64,000 nucleotides of DNA from Eurosta solidaginis. Lineage: Eukaryota > Arthropoda > Insecta > Diptera > Tephritidae. The DNA lies in contig NC_090322.1 of NCBI RefSeq assembly GCF_040869045.1, positions 174,172,672 through 174,236,671 on the forward strand. The letters run 5' to 3'. This document shows, in pieces, positions 1 through 11,330 of this stretch. The first letter of the stretch is position 1; every line of letters begins with the position of its first letter. Below the pieces are notes generated by a model. It was not told the origin of the DNA. It made no database searches and was given only the letters and a program-made list of their open reading frames with translations. A program made the position numbers and the translations under genes.

Positions 1-1550
1 AAAAAATAACAATGATTATCATTAGAAAAAATTATTGTTCTGGCCTTGAGCTCGAATCGAACCTTGAATTATTAATAATTATTTTATCATTTTTCTTAAA
101 TATTGATAAAATTTAGTAGCCTTGAATGTTGCAATTAATTATGTAGATTAGTTTTTTTCATTTGTGAAGTTTTATTCATTAACCGCGGCCTTTCAGCTCA
201 ACTAATCTACATAATTAATTTTTCTTAAATGATAAAATTTTTAAATTAGAATAGACGAAAGAAAAAATGTAGACAACTGGCAAAGCTCGTTTTATAGATC
301 CATTTCGGGAACTGCTAAATTCCTTCATGGGCAACGTTTAGGCGCCGCTGCTATAACCATTCAGCTAGCACAGCGGTTGTTTCTTTGTCTTTATTATTTT
401 TACTTTTATCCTGTTTCTTGCCAATTGATTTCACAGCGCTGCGACATCTGTTGGAGAAACGATGTGAACATTGGATTTTGTTTGTGGCAATGATGCCATA
501 GTGTCATATTTTATTGACACTTTTTCCCCGTGCTCTGGGATGTATTAACCATTTTTGTTGTTATATCGGCCTACTGAAAAAAATTTGAGAGACTTAAGCC
601 CACTTGCAGAACGGTAAATTAAATTTTTAGCTCAGAGTTAATTTTAAAAGGTATGAGTTTAACTAAGTCAAAAAGATAAATTGCCCTTCAGACAGTGGGC
701 CTTATGGAATTAAGGTGGTTGATGGGGTAGAAGATTCAATGTAGTAATATTAAATCGTTCCCGAGATAGTCCTAACTTGCCCTTTGTTGTAACCTAAAAT
801 CTAAATTGAAAAAATCGAAAATTTTAGGCAGATTTTTAAACCCTTGAATTTTCGTATTTTTGTGAAAACGTTTTTGGGATTGGTTTGCATAGATAAGATT
901 ATTTGATGTTTTTATTATAAATAACGAAAATAAGCAAAAGAAGAAACCACATAATACTTGGTAATTTTTTTTACTGCTATTTTCGTGTTCATATCTGTAT
1001 GAACTTCAAAACAAGTTTACATGTGCAAACTAGAAAGCTAAGTAAAAATTTTCGCAAATTGTGAACAAATTTTGCTCTACAGAAAGGTTCGATTTTATAG
1101 ACAAATTTTTTTTAAGTCCCACATCTGCATTTCCGCATTTCCCAGCAGCTATTTATGTAAGCTACGCTGGGGTTTACACCGCACTTCATAATCCGCTAGT
1201 AGTCTTATATGAAACCTAATCACAGTGTTTCATTATGCTTAGCCTAACTAATATTTTTTCAAGTCAAAATTTAAACTAAAAGAAAACAATTTAATTGAAA
1301 CTCGTGGCGATTTATTAAAAGGTTTTGCGCTTATACTTTTACATAATTATGGCATTCAGTCATAATTGACAGTACAATATATAATAAAAAAGAATATATG
1401 GAACATAATTGCGGCAATTAAAGAAAATACGTCATACATTTTTCACTTGATAAATAAATAAATTATGCACTTTTAAAAATAAAATATTAACTTCACTTTC
1501 AAGTTGCAAATCAAATACAATAATAATGTTTGAAAGATGTATAAATTTGT
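1..1550. other. AT-rich non-coding flank; downstream region of the minus-strand RBM46-like gene
   Basis: I see no credible coding region here. A GGTTCGATTC-like B-box string on the minus strand near 45-62 hints at the edge of a tRNA-derived repeat, but too little is present to assign it. On the minus strand an AATAAA lies at 1311-1316, about 235 nt past the stop codon at 1551, and is a plausible poly(A) signal for the gene ending there. A short hairpin (CCCAGC...GCTGGG) is seen around 1141-1173. Confidence 0.5.
133..220. repeat. Perfect 21-bp inverted repeat (133-153 / 200-220)
   Basis: The 21 bases at 133-153 are the exact reverse complement of those at 200-220, enclosing a 46-bp loop. Similar TTCTTAAAT...GATAAAAT strings occur on both outer sides (near 93-115 and 221-240), so this may be part of a small fold-back repeat. 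Confidence 0.6.
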
Positions 1551-2342
1551 CTATTTGAAAATTGATTTTTGATACGAATGTCCAGTTATCCATATTGGTG
1601 GAGTATTAACACGCTGTTCTGGATGATAAAACTGGCGATCCTCCAACTGTGTCAAATCAATGTATCGCAAGGTGTAACCAAAAGTGTTTCGAATGCGTTG
1701 CGATTTTAAATGTAAGTAGTACGGTTTCGTGGTATCATTGAGGTCATGCATAACTCTTTTTCCGATGAAGTTTTCATTATAACTTTTGTCTGTTTTAGTT
1801 TCACAACAAATAAGTATTATTTCTGTATCATTAAAACCATAGTTAAGTGGTTGATTGTTGCGGAATTTTGGAAAGATACTGTAAAATTGTGCGCTAAGCA
1901 AATGTCGACTTAGCGTAAAGCAGGGCCGCATAACTAGAAAGCTGCGCTTATAAAAATTCACAATATTTTCTGAGGAATATTGTACCAACACAAGCAAAGC
2001 TGTTACTAATTCGTAGATGGATGACCAGCTGACCAAACGCGCCATACAATGTACTAGCTGTGCTGCAATATCTAAATTGTTGGCGCAATTAAAAGCTGTA
2101 ATTATTTGAATAATGAGCAAAGTTGTGAAGCTTAGGTAAATAATTGCAAGTTTACCTATTTCTGCTCGACATCCATTTAAAAATCGTAGAAGATAGTGTT
2201 GTTTTGGAAAGCCGTTATTTTGTTCAATCAGTTGTGTGGCAGCTTCGCACATTGCAACGTGCACATCTTGAATTTCAGGCTCGACTGTCACTTCCATCAG
2301 CATGCAACTGTATTCCCCAGTAGTGGAATCTTTTAATAGGAT
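1551..2342 (-). CDS. 3' exons of an RBM46/A1CF-like RNA-binding protein (minus-strand paralogue)
   Basis: These are the last two coding exons of a gene that begins at 18094. The penultimate exon is 2342-2156 (187 nt, phase 0 start, phase 1 end). The acceptor TAATACAG is preceded by a TACTAAT branch point. A 60-nt intron follows (GTAAAC...TTACAG, 2155-2096), then the terminal exon 2095-1551 ending in TAG. The translation aligns throughout with the C-terminal half of the plus-strand gene at 20889-23811: PKFRNNQPLNYGFNDTEIIL against PKYRNKPPLKHNLNDTQIVL, FYHPEQR against YFHPSQR, and PPIWITGHSY against PPIFISGCSY. The intron position and phase (1) are the same in both. The exon upstream of 2342, which should carry the first helix of the dsRBD-like domain, was not found. 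The product ends at the SYQKS motif and lacks the Q/N-rich tail of its paralogue. The exon structure is well supported; its connection to the 5' exons across about 15 kb is inferred. Confidence 0.75.
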   Translation of the reverse strand: MLLKDSTTGEYSCMLMEVTVEPEIQDVHVAMCEAATQLIEQNNGFPKQHYLLRFLNGCRAEIGKLAIIYLSFTTLLIIQIITAFNCANNLDIAAQLVHCMARLVSWSSIYELVTALLVLVQYSSENIVNFYKRSFLVMRPCFTLSRHLLSAQFYSIFPKFRNNQPLNYGFNDTEIILICCETKTDKSYNENFIGKRVMHDLNDTTKPYYLHLKSQRIRNTFGYTLRYIDLTQLEDRQFYHPEQRVNTPPIWITGHSYQKSIFK

Positions 2343-2396
2343 CTGTATTAAAATTAAGTTTGGATTAGTAAAATACATAGTTGCATATGTACACAT

Positions 2397-3077
2397 GTTC
2401 CGTTATCGAAAGCATGGTAATGTAAAATGATAAGTCCGATGAATGAATATTAGAAACATAAATAAAAAAAAAATTAAAAACTTTACTAAATTGCAATTAG
2501 GCACTATATCTGAGGAGTTCCAAACCAAAACGCAAAAACTGCACCCTTAATATTTTTATATTGGCGGGCTTTTACTTCACTTTCTGAAACTTACATATGT
2601 TATAATCTTTACGAGAAGTGAAACATAAAACAATAGCCATTGTCTTACAATTCTTGAGTTGAAAATTTTATTACGTTTATGTGAATGGAGTACTGGCATA
2701 CTCCTTAAGGGGATTTTAAGGAGCACTTGAGGAATATTTAAAGAGTATAAGAGTACACCAAAACTGATAGTCATACGTTTAAAAAATGTGGTCCAATTCG
2801 CATTACGACATGCCTTGCCATGCGATATGCTCGAATCATCTACATCAGCTCGGAATAGTCGTTCAGAAAAGTCCATGGAACACCGCGTGAACCGCGAACT
2901 TTACAAAAAACCCCAAAAAATTACCCCATGCACTACTCGCAAGCAAAGCTGGATGTGGGCCATGTACTTCATATTGGAGTACTCATATGACAAAAATAGT
3001 ACAGATAATTCAACCATTTCGCTGATCCAACCAGGGTCGCTGAAGTAATGGCACCGGACCTTTCATTCTATAAATAC
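2397..3077. other. Intronic sequence, no supported feature
   Basis: This stretch lies inside the large intron of the minus-strand gene. Open frames on both strands (for example 2577-2876 minus) show no domain or similarity I recognise and overlap each other antiparallel, as chance frames do. I find no splice-bounded RRM3 or dsRBD helix here. Confidence 0.5.
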
Positions 3078-3614
3078 TGTGGCGAATTTTAGCATCACTA
3101 TGCTGTTAGTAAATAATCACAACAATAAAAACAGCAAGCAGCCACAGTTATGTACATGTACACATTAAAGCAAGCAGCCACGATTATGTACAAGGCAACG
3201 AAGATTATTCGACACACATAACCAGGAGCTCGAAGTGAAGAGATATCTCGCATACGCACATGTAGTCATCAGCTTAGAGTGGAAGTTGTTACTCATACAC
3301 ACACATACTCTCGCATATAGCTAAATAAACAGGTATGTGATACAACTGTTCCATGTTCGTAAAAAGTCTAGATCTTAGGAGAACGAGGCAACTGAGAGTA
3401 TAAAAGCAGCGCAAGCTGATTAATAACTAATTAGTTTGATTTAAACTTGCTATTAGTTGTGAAGTGAAGTATAATTGTGAAGTACTACTCCCAAAGGAGT
3501 ATTATAAAGACTATTTTGCAATACTGAATATTGGAGTTATTTATTCAACAGTTTAGCGGTTCGAACGTTAGCAGAAGGTGCATAATTATAAAGAATTTCC
3601 CAAAATACATTACA
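3078..3614 (+). mobile_element. Solo LTR related to the Ty3/gypsy element at 30190-36558
   Basis: The segment starts TGTGGCGAA and ends ACATTACA, giving TG...CA termini. It contains a TATA-like box (GTATAAAAGC near 3400) and a stretch near 3525-3565 (TATTGGAGTTATTTATTCAA and onward) that matches the 3' part of the 670-bp LTRs at 30190 and 35889. Flanks ATAC/ATAG could be a decayed 4-bp target duplication. No gag or pol follows, so it is best read as a solo LTR of a diverged relative left by recombination between LTRs. The exact 3' edge is uncertain by a few bases. Confidence 0.65.
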
Positions 3615-3753
3615 ATAGCAAATACACCAAAGTGTTCAAAATCCACCAAGTTCCAATCCAAATTGCAATAGATCAAAGCATTTCGAACCAAAACGCACTA
3701 AATCACTTTTTTCAGATCAAAACACAATATTTACAAACAGCTAGCCATCGACG

Positions 3754-4113
3754 GCCGCCGTAGTGCGGTGGTAGGGTGCTCCGCCTACCACAGAGAGGAT
3801 CCTGGGTTCACGCCTAGGGCAAAGCAACATCAAGATTTTAGAAACAAGTTTTTTTTCAATTAGAAGAATGTTTTTCTAAGCGGGGTCGCCCTTCGGCAGT
3901 GATTTGGCAAGCAATCCGAGTGTATTTCTGCCATGGAAAGCTTCTCAGTAAACTCATCTGCCTTGCAGTTCCCGTTGGAGTCGGCATAAAACATGTAGGT
4001 CTCGTCCCGCCAATTTCTAGGAAAAATCAAAAGGAGTACGACGCAAATTGGAAGAGAAGCTCGGCCTAAAATCGCATCGGAGGTTATTCGCGCCTTACAT
4101 TTTTTTTTATTCA
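3754..4113 (+). mobile_element. tRNA-derived SINE, near full length
   Basis: The head resembles a tRNA gene: an A-box-like TAGTGCGGTGGTAG at 3761-3774 and a B box GGTTCACGCC at 3805-3814, matching the RNA polymerase III internal promoter pattern. A body of about 290 bp follows and ends in a T-rich run before ATTCATCC. Body fragments recur at about 4478-4690 on the same strand, and at about 29855-30077, 40795-41010 and 62070-62220 inverted. Only this copy keeps the tRNA-like head. Any open frame in the body is incidental: each copy is broken differently. Confidence 0.75.
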
Positions 4114-4210
4114 TCCAACTTCAAATCTAGGCCGAAAACTGTGATTTTTTGACTGTATGTGTTTGTCCTTTCATAACTGCTAGAATGTCGTAAGTATCAT
4201 TTTAAAATGT

Positions 4211-4335
4211 ACCTCCATTTAAAACTAGGCACTCTGTTCCAACCCAGCTGAAACTGGGAGTTTCCAAGGAATTTGTGAGTGATCGCACCTTGTTGATGAG
4301 GCTAAGCTCTGCTACAACAATAATAACAACTTGGC
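4211..4335 (+). mobile_element. 3'-end fragment of a Jockey-like non-LTR element with AAC/AAT tail
   Basis: The segment ends GCTCTGCTACAACAATAATA. The same GCTCTGCTACAAC tail appears inverted at 25391-25417 and 25602-25628, next to a Jockey-like reverse transcriptase, so this is probably a heavily 5'-truncated 3' UTR of the same family. Confidence 0.5.
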
Positions 4336-4477
4336 AATTTTTGTGAATTATCTAAGAACTTTTTATAAGTCGCGTATTGATTGCTCTTTGGTTTCGAACA
4401 CCTCATCCGTGCCTTTTTATTAAAATTTAATTTGTCAACTTTGATATTTTGTTAGAGATCAATTAAAAAGTTTTCCC

Positions 4478-4690
4478 AGAGGAGGTCTCCCCTAGGCAGT
4501 GGTTTGGCAAACGCGCCAAGTGTTTTCTGTCATGAAAAGCTTCTCAATTAGCCGTTTGGAATCGTTTAAAAATATGTAAGTCTCGTCTCATTAATTTGTA
4601 GGCAAAATTAAAAAAAGGACACAAAATGGAAGAGAAACTCGGGCTAAATCTCCTGCAAGGTACATCGTGCCAAGTATTTATTCATTTTTT
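4478..4690 (+). mobile_element. SINE body fragment
   Basis: The order of short blocks (GAGGTCTCCCC...GGCAGTG.TTTGGCAA, TTTCTGTCATGAAAAGCTTC, TAAGTCTCGTC, GGAAGAGAAACTCGGGC) is the same as in the SINE body at about 3891-4065, with many substitutions and a small internal deletion. The tRNA-like head is absent. Confidence 0.65.
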
Positions 4691-5129
4691 TTAGATAGTG
4701 TCACTAACACTATAGCAGATATTAAGTTAGTTCAATATGTAAGTAGTTACGATTTTTTTTTTACATTTCGGTGTACATATGGATGTATGTTTGTGCAGAT
4801 AGCGTCTTTAACGATTTTTTTAAATGTCCATTGCAATTAAGTTTTCACAATTTCTAAATTTTCTTATTCACGATTCTAGAGTTAGTTCACCATTTCAACG
4901 AGATTGCTTCAATTCGCGATTCGAATTCCACGTCAAATAGTATGTGTAGCCACTATACTTACACCACCATATTGAACGCCCTTTTGACGAATGCAACGTC
5001 CGTAAACAACCAAAGGTATGCACCAATTATTAGCCAAACAGAATAAACGTAATTTGGCGCAGTAATCATTTTGACAACTGGAAGGAAAAACATTTATTAA
5101 AAATCTTAAAAGAAGATATCGACTGCTAA

Positions 5130-6810
5130 GTGGAAAAGCACCCTTTCATGCAGTTTCGACAGCGCACCATTTTAGCAAACTTTAAAGAAATGTCCTGTCT
5201 TGAGAATTTGTTTGAACAATGGACTACCTCAGGAATGTTTGTATACCTGCTCTATCTCAAAATGTTATTCAACAACGTTGAAATATGTAGGACGTTGATG
5301 AAAAAACGTGATGAGATAGGGCATTTTAGAATACAATTCTCAATGGAGGCTAAATATCTAGGGGTCACACTGGATAGAACCCTCACGTGAAATGCTCACT
5401 TGGATGCTATCCTAAACAAGGCAACAAAAGCTTTCTTCGCCTGTACTCGTCTCTACGGCAAAACATGGGGGATTTGTCCAAAAATGGTATATTGGACATT
5501 TAATACTGTCGTAAGGCCAATAGACACCTATGCTTCTCTAGTTTGGAGGCAGAAGGCCACGCAAAGAAGGGCAACGGCTAAACTAAGCAAACTGCATCGA
5601 TTAGTTTGCGTTGGCATAACGGGTGCGATGAGAACCGCCCCTGCTGACGCACTTAGTGCTTTAGTGGGAATACCTCCCTTCCCTATTCTGATAGAGAAAG
5701 AGGCAACACTAGGTGCACTAAGACTTCCAAATATTTCTGAGTTGAAGGAAGGAAATATGATAGAGCATATGAAAATAATAAGAAAATTCATAGGAAATCC
5801 CTCATTACAACTGCGTGACGTAATGTCCCCTAAGCTCAGAATCTCACGGAACTTTGAAGTGTCCATTGTGGACACGACCCACTGGGAAATAGGGAATCCT
5901 TATAACGACCCTGACTCAGAGGTCTGGTACACGGATGGATCGAAATTCGATGACGGAAGAACGGGAGCTGGCATCTATGGGCCAAACTTCAAAAAATCGA
6001 TACCAATGGGATGTTACCCCTCCATATTTCAGCCAGAAATTCATGCAATAGAGGCCTGTGGTAGAGAATGTCTGCGGAGAGGCTCAACATCGAAGAGCAT
6101 CTACATTATGTCGGACAACCAGGCAGCACTGCGTGCCTACATAGTTACATCTAAGCTGTTGGATGAATGCACTGAAATCCTTAATGCCCTGGGAGCCAAA
6201 AACAAGGATATGTTGGGATGGGTTCCCGGACATCAGGGACATGAACGTGATGACCATGCAGATTACCTAGCAAAGCAGGGTGCTACATCAGCATTCTATG
6301 GTCCAGAGCCCTTTTGTGGACTCACAAAAGCACACACCAGGGAAACTATAAGTAACTGGGAAACTAAACAATTCAGACGTCACTGGATTGATTGCCCAGG
6401 GCAAAGGCAGGCCAAACTGTTTATACTTCCGGCAACCAAAGTATCAGCCAAACTCATTAACCTAAGTAGGGAGGACCTAAGAACTCTTACTGGGTACTAC
6501 ATGGGACACTGCGGTCTACGATAAAACCTAAGTAAATTAAATCTATCTGATACCCAAATTTGTCGTTTCTGTGAGCTGGATGATGAAACGCCGGTTCACA
6601 TTCTCTGCGAATGCGTCGCTCTAGCTAGGCAGAGACTATCCCATCTAGGTGGTGGGACTCTTAATCCCTATGTGATATGGAGTAAAAAGCCTGAAGAGGT
6701 ACTTAGATACATCAAGAGCCTCCAGATACAAAATTAGGCTGAAAGGTCTTGCACAATAGATCTGCACAAAGGTCGCAGTGCTTCCAGAACAATTAATAAT
6801 AATAATAATT
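5130..6810 (+). pseudogene. 5'-truncated LOA/I-like non-LTR retrotransposon (RT C-terminus, RNase H, zinc knuckle)
   Basis: The reading starts in the C-terminal part of a reverse transcriptase (AKYLGVTLDRTLT near 5349-5387) and is broken by a TGA at 5388. It then runs 374 codons (5400-6521). An RNase H domain is clear: VWYTDGSKFDDG, a second acidic residue in QPEIHAIE, IMSDNQAALRA and WVPGHQGHERDDHAD. After another stop, the frame resumes with a zinc-knuckle-like tail (CRFCELDDETPVHILCE). The 3' end is an (AAT)n run at 6791-6810. RT followed by RNase H, with a trinucleotide tail, fits the LOA/I group of LINEs. It is dead: the endonuclease and most of the RT are gone and at least two stops interrupt it. 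A more decayed relative lies at 41220-42157. Confidence 0.85.
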
Positions 6811-6988
6811 TTAGAAGCAAATACTGAAATGGGTTGTTCTTCAATCAAATTCTGTTATAGGACGTTTCTAAACTGACAGACAAGATGATTCTTCACTCAG
6901 GCGTCGTTACATAAAACCAAGTATAGGTACACACATCTAATGCGCCCTAAACCAAAAGGAGCCATAACTCAACTATACCTTTTTAGTT

Positions 6989-7115
6989 TATATTCAGAAA
7001 AATGCAATTCATATTCAGAAAATTGCAATTCATATTCATAAAATTCATTTTATATTCAGAACGTTACAATTGATATTCAGAAAGTTACAACTCATATTCA
7101 GAATTTGCATTTAGT
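6989..7115. repeat. Short tandem repeat, about 22-bp units
   Basis: About six imperfect units of the form ATATTCAGAAAATTGCAATTC follow each other, with substitutions at the centre (AAAATTCATTTT, ACGTTACAATTG). It abuts the MITE that follows. Confidence 0.6.
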
Positions 7116-7120
7116 ATTAA

Positions 7121-7294
7121 GGCCGGGTTTTTCAGTCCAACTTTAAACTCCATTAAAGTTGACTAGAGTTTAACCCTGCCACTTCCGCCGCTTAAGCTGA
7201 GATGAGCGCAAAATTGTTTGTTATAGAACAATGTGGCAAGGTAAAACTCTAGTCAACTTTAACTGGAGTTTAAACTCGGACTGAAAAACCAAGC
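7121..7294. mobile_element. MITE with inverted arms of about 58 bp and TTAA-like flank
   Basis: The left arm (GGCCGGGTTTTTCAGTCC... about 7121-7180) is the near-complement of the right arm (about 7233-7294, ending GGACTGAAAAACCAAGC). The loop is about 50 bp. The left flank is TTAA (7117-7120) and the right ATAA (7295-7298), compatible with a decayed TTAA target duplication of the piggyBac type. No coding capacity. Confidence 0.65.
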
Positions 7295-8148
7295 ATAAGA
7301 GTTGCAATTGAGTCGTTCAGTGGATAAAGGGAATGAGTCCAAAAATTTTAAATGGAGAAAAAGGACAGAACAGTTGACGTTGACTTTAAAACTAGTTGTT
7401 ACAACAAAACTCAAAACTAAAATTGCTCCTTTTACAATTTGTAAATATATTATGTTAGTATGTAAGTGTATGTGTTCACGTTAGAGGTTTACGCCGATCG
7501 CTTTATCGGCGGCGTAGGCTCTATTATATACCGGAGGCGGCGGCGTAGGCGGCGGTGTAGACGGCGCGCCGGCGTACGCCGGTGTTCTTACTTTAAAAAG
7601 CTTGATTTTTCTATTTAAAAAAATAATATTTAGGAAAGGTTTTGTTTGTATGTATTTAAGGAAATCAACGTGTTGGCCATTTCGGAAAGATCCGGGGTTT
7701 TTGCCTCAAGATCTCGCAGACCGTTCAAAATATTTAAGGAGTAGCTCCTTGCGGAGGGATTGTCCCTCGTTCACTTACTCCAGAGAGGCTTCGAACCTAA
7801 CCCCGGTCTTTGGAATTGGTACTGCTGCGTCTGCTGAAAAGAAATAAAGATACATAAAATAACCACAATTTGTCTGCATATCTCGTGCAAAGCGTAGTTT
7901 CACCTAGGGTTAACTCCTAGCAATGGTCGCAAACACAATTTCTTTAAATCATTTGTGGCTCCTTGGCGGTCACGCACAAAGGCGACTTACGGTTGCTATT
8001 AATACTCATGACTCTCGTAGCGCAGGGCGCCTCCAATGTTTTCGGCTATTTTTAAGAGCTACAATTCCCGATGTGCGAACAGTAGCAATCCTTACAACCA
8101 GTCGCTACCACGCCTTCTGACCCTCACACCATATGCCAGTACAGAAGC
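7295..8148. other. Non-coding stretch with a GC-rich GGCGGC block (7497-7592)
   Basis: Within AT-rich surroundings, 7497-7592 is a GC-rich block of GGCGGCG / GCCGG strings. It opens with TTCACGTTAGAGGTTTACGC. A clearly related block lies inverted at about 12710-12815. The rest (7600-8148) is not recognisable. Its right part continues directly into 11331 and onward once the fold-back element at 8157-11322 is removed. Confidence 0.5.
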
Positions 8149-8816
8149 TATAGGACTGACGTGCGTAAAGCTGGCAGACCCAAGTGCTCAAAAATAAGTT
8201 TAAGTTGTTTGAGAATTAAGTGCATTTTAGGTGCTATTTAGGGCCACGAAAGATAATTTAGGTGCTCATTTGGTTTTCGAGATATTCGCAAAAAGTGTGG
8301 GTCTGCTAGGTTGACGTCAAGCTAGCAGACCCACAACTTAAATTTCATTTTATTTTAAATAAAAAATATATCAAAATTAGGAGCTATTTAGGTGCTTTTT
8401 AGGGCCACAAAATATAATTTAGGTTTTATTATTATTTAAATTATATTTTGTGGCCCTAAAAAGCATCAAAATAGCTCCTAATTTGGTATATTTTTTATTT
8501 AAAATAAAATGAAATTTAAGTTGTGGGTCTGCTAGCTTGACGTTAACCTAGCAGACCCACACTTTTTTGCGAATATCTCGAAAACGAAATGAAAACCTAA
8601 ATTATATTTTGTGGCCCTAAAAAGCACCTAAATAACTCCTAATTTTGATATATTTTTTATTTACAATAAAATGAAATTTAAGTTGTGGGTCTTCTAGCTT
8701 GACGTTAACCTAGCAGACCCACACTTTTTTGCCAATATCTCGAAAACGAAATGAAAACCTAAATTACATTTTGTGGCCCTAAAAAGCACCTAAATAGCTC
8801 CTAATTTTGATATATT

Positions 8817-11115
8817 TATACTCAGTTGAGCAGAGCTCACAGAGTATATTAAGTTTGATTGGATAACGGTTGGTTGTACATATATAAAGGAATCGAGATA
8901 GATATAGACTTCCATATATCAAAATAATCAGGATCGAAAAAAAATTTGATTGAGCCATGTCCGTCCGTCCGTCCGTCCGTTAACAACACGATAACTTGAG
9001 TAAATTTTGAGGTATCTTGATGAAATTTGGTATGTAGGTTCCTGAGCACTCATCTCAGATCGCTATTTAAAATGAACGATATCGGACTATAACCACGCCC
9101 ACTTTTTCGATATCGAAAATTTCGAAAAACCGAAAAAGTGCGATAATTCATTACAAACGACCGATAAAGCTACGAAACTTGGTAGATCAGTTGAACTTAT
9201 GACGCAAAATAGAAAATTAGTAAAATCTTGGACAATCGGCGTGGCACCGCCCACTTTTAAAAGAAGGTAATTTTAAACTTTTGCAAGCTGTAATTTGGCA
9301 GTCGTTGAAGATATCATGATGAAATTTGGCAGGAACGTTACTCTTATTACTATATGTACGCTTAATAAAAATTAGCAAACTCGGAGAAGGACCACGCCCA
9401 CTTTTAAAAAAAATTTTTTTTTAAAGTAAAATTTTAACAAAAAATTTAATATCTTTACAGTATATAAGTAAATTATGTCAAGATTCAACTCCAGTAATGA
9501 TATGGTGCAACAAAATACAAAAATAAAAGAAAATTTAAAAATGGGCGTGGCTCCGCCCTTTTTCATTTAATTTGTCTAGGATACTTTTAACGCCATAAGT
9601 CGAACAAAAATTAACCAATCCTTTTGAAATTTGGTAGGGGCATAGATTTTATGGCGTTAACTGTTTTCTGTGAAAATGGGCGAAATCGGTTGATGTCACG
9701 CCCAGTTTTTATACACAGTCGTCCGTCTGTCCTTCCGCATGGCCGTTAACACGATAACTTGAGCAAAAATCGATATATCTTTACTAAACTCAGTTCACGT
9801 ACTTATCTGAACTCACTTTATCTTGGCATGAAAAATGAACGAAATCCGACTATGACCACCCCCACTTTTTCGATATCGAAAATTACGAAAAATGAAAAAA
9901 ATGCCATAATTCTATACCAAATACGAAAAAAGGGATGAAATATGGTAAGGTAATTGGATTGCTTTATTGACGCGAAATATAACTTTAGAAAAAACTTTAT
10001 AAAATGGTTGTGACACCTACCATATTAAGTAGAAGAAAATGAAAAAGTTCTGCAGGGCGAAATAAAAAACCCTTAAAATCTTGGCAGGTATTACATATAT
10101 AAATAAATTAGCGGTATCCAACAGATGATGTTCTGGGTCACCCTGGTCCACATTTTGGTCGATATCTGGAAAACGCCTTCACATATACAACTACCACCAC
10201 TCCCTTTTAAAACTCTCATTAATACCTTTAATTTGATACCCATATCGTACAAACTCATTCTAGAGTCACCCCTGGTCCACCTTTATGGCGATATTTCGAA
10301 AAGGCGAACACCTATAGAACGAAGGCCCACTCCCTTTTAAAAATACTCATTAACACCTTTCATTTGATACCCATATCGTACAAACAAAGTCTAGAGTCGC
10401 CCCTGGTCCAGAAAAGCCCACTCCCTCTTAAAATACTCATTAACTCCTTTCGTTTGATACCCATATTGCACAAACGAATTCTAGAGTCACCCCTGGTCCA
10501 CCTTTATGGCGATATCTCGAAAAGGGGTCCACCTATAGAACTAAGCCCCACGCCCTTTTAAAATAATCATTAACACCTTTCATTTGATACCCATATCATA
10601 CAAACAAATTCTAAAGTCACCCCTGGTCCACCTTTATGGCGATATCTCGAAAAGGCGAACACCTATAAAACGAAGGCCCACTCCCTTTTAAAATGTTCAT
10701 TAACACCTTTCATTTGATACCCATATCGTACAAACGCATTCTAGAGTCACCCCTGGTCCATCTTTACGGCGATATCTCGAAAAGGCGTCCATCTATAGAA
10801 CTTAGGTCCACGCCCTTTTAAAATACTCATTAATACCTTTCATTTGATACCCATATCGTACAAACGCATTCTAGAGTCAACCTTGATCCACCTTTATGGC
10901 TATATCCCTAAATGGCGTCCACCTATAGAACTATGGCCCACTACCTCATAAAATACTCTTTAATGCCTTTCATTTGATACACATGTCATACAAACACATT
11001 CCAGGGTTTCCCTCGGTTCATTTTCCTACATGGTTATTTTCCCTTATGTTGTCACCATAGCTCTCAACTGAGTATGTAATGTTCGGTTACACCCGAACTT
11101 AACCTTCCTTACTTG
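8817..11115 (+). mobile_element. HINE/DINE-1-like (Helentron-type non-autonomous) element, copy 1
   Basis: It begins TATACTCAGTTGAG and, near its 3' end, carries the inverted match CTCAACTGAGTAT. This is followed by a hairpin (GTTCGG...CCGAAC, 11081-11098) and ends ACTTG against a T run. The core holds about seven tandem units of about 129 bp (about 10130-10980). Subterminal inverted repeats, a 3' hairpin, a minisatellite core and insertion into T-rich sequence are the hallmarks of HINE/DINE-1 elements; the assignment is by structure only. Strings such as CCACGCCCACTTTT recur along it. Other copies lie at 45192-46300 (inverted) and 46437-61056. Confidence 0.65.
10130..10980 (+). repeat. Tandem repeat, about 7 units of about 129 bp
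   Basis: Each unit contains TTTGATACCCATATCGTACA, then CTAGAGTCACCCCTGGTCCA, then GGCGATATCTCGAAAAGGCG, then CCCTTTTAAAATACTCATTA. This is the unexpanded form of the array at about 47740-60960. Small open frames inside units are repeat artefacts. Confidence 0.85.
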
Positions 11116-11330
11116 TTTTTATTTAAAATAAAATGAAATTTAAGTTGTGGGTCTGCTAGCATGACGTTAACCTAGCAGACCCACACTTTTTTGCGAATAT
11201 CTCGAAAACCAAATGAGCACCTAAATTATCTTTTGTGGCCATAAATAGCACCTAAAATGCACTTAATTCTCAAACAACTTAAACTTATTTTTGAGCACTT
11301 GGGTCTGCCAGCTTTACGCACTTATAGGAC

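Larger units (their letters stand above)
8157..11322. mobile_element. Fold-back element with long multi-unit inverted ends, interrupted by a HINE-like insertion
   Basis: The left end (GTGCGTAAAGCTGGCAGACC from 8161) is the reverse complement of the right end (about 11297-11321), and the match continues inward for more than 100 bp. An 8-bp direct repeat TATAGGAC flanks it exactly (8149-8156 and 11323-11330). Inside, the left part contains several copies, in both orientations, of a block of about 180 bp around the string TGGGTCTGCTAG. The 8-bp duplication suggests a hAT-like or FB-like mechanism. There is no transposase, and a second element occupies 8817-11115. Confidence 0.8.

Noticed and set aside
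2577..2876. Minus-strand 99-codon frame as an exon of the RBM46-like gene
   Set aside because: No RRM or dsRBD motifs, no alignment to the paralogue, overlaps a plus-strand frame of similar quality.
8849..9566. Small minus-strand frames in the HINE-like element (also 46276-46657)
   Set aside because: Repeat-derived, disrupted differently in each copy, no known domain.
11081..11115. Canonical Helitron 3' end (hairpin plus CTRR)
   Set aside because: The hairpin is there but the terminus reads CTTG, not CTRR; a Helentron/HINE reading fits better.
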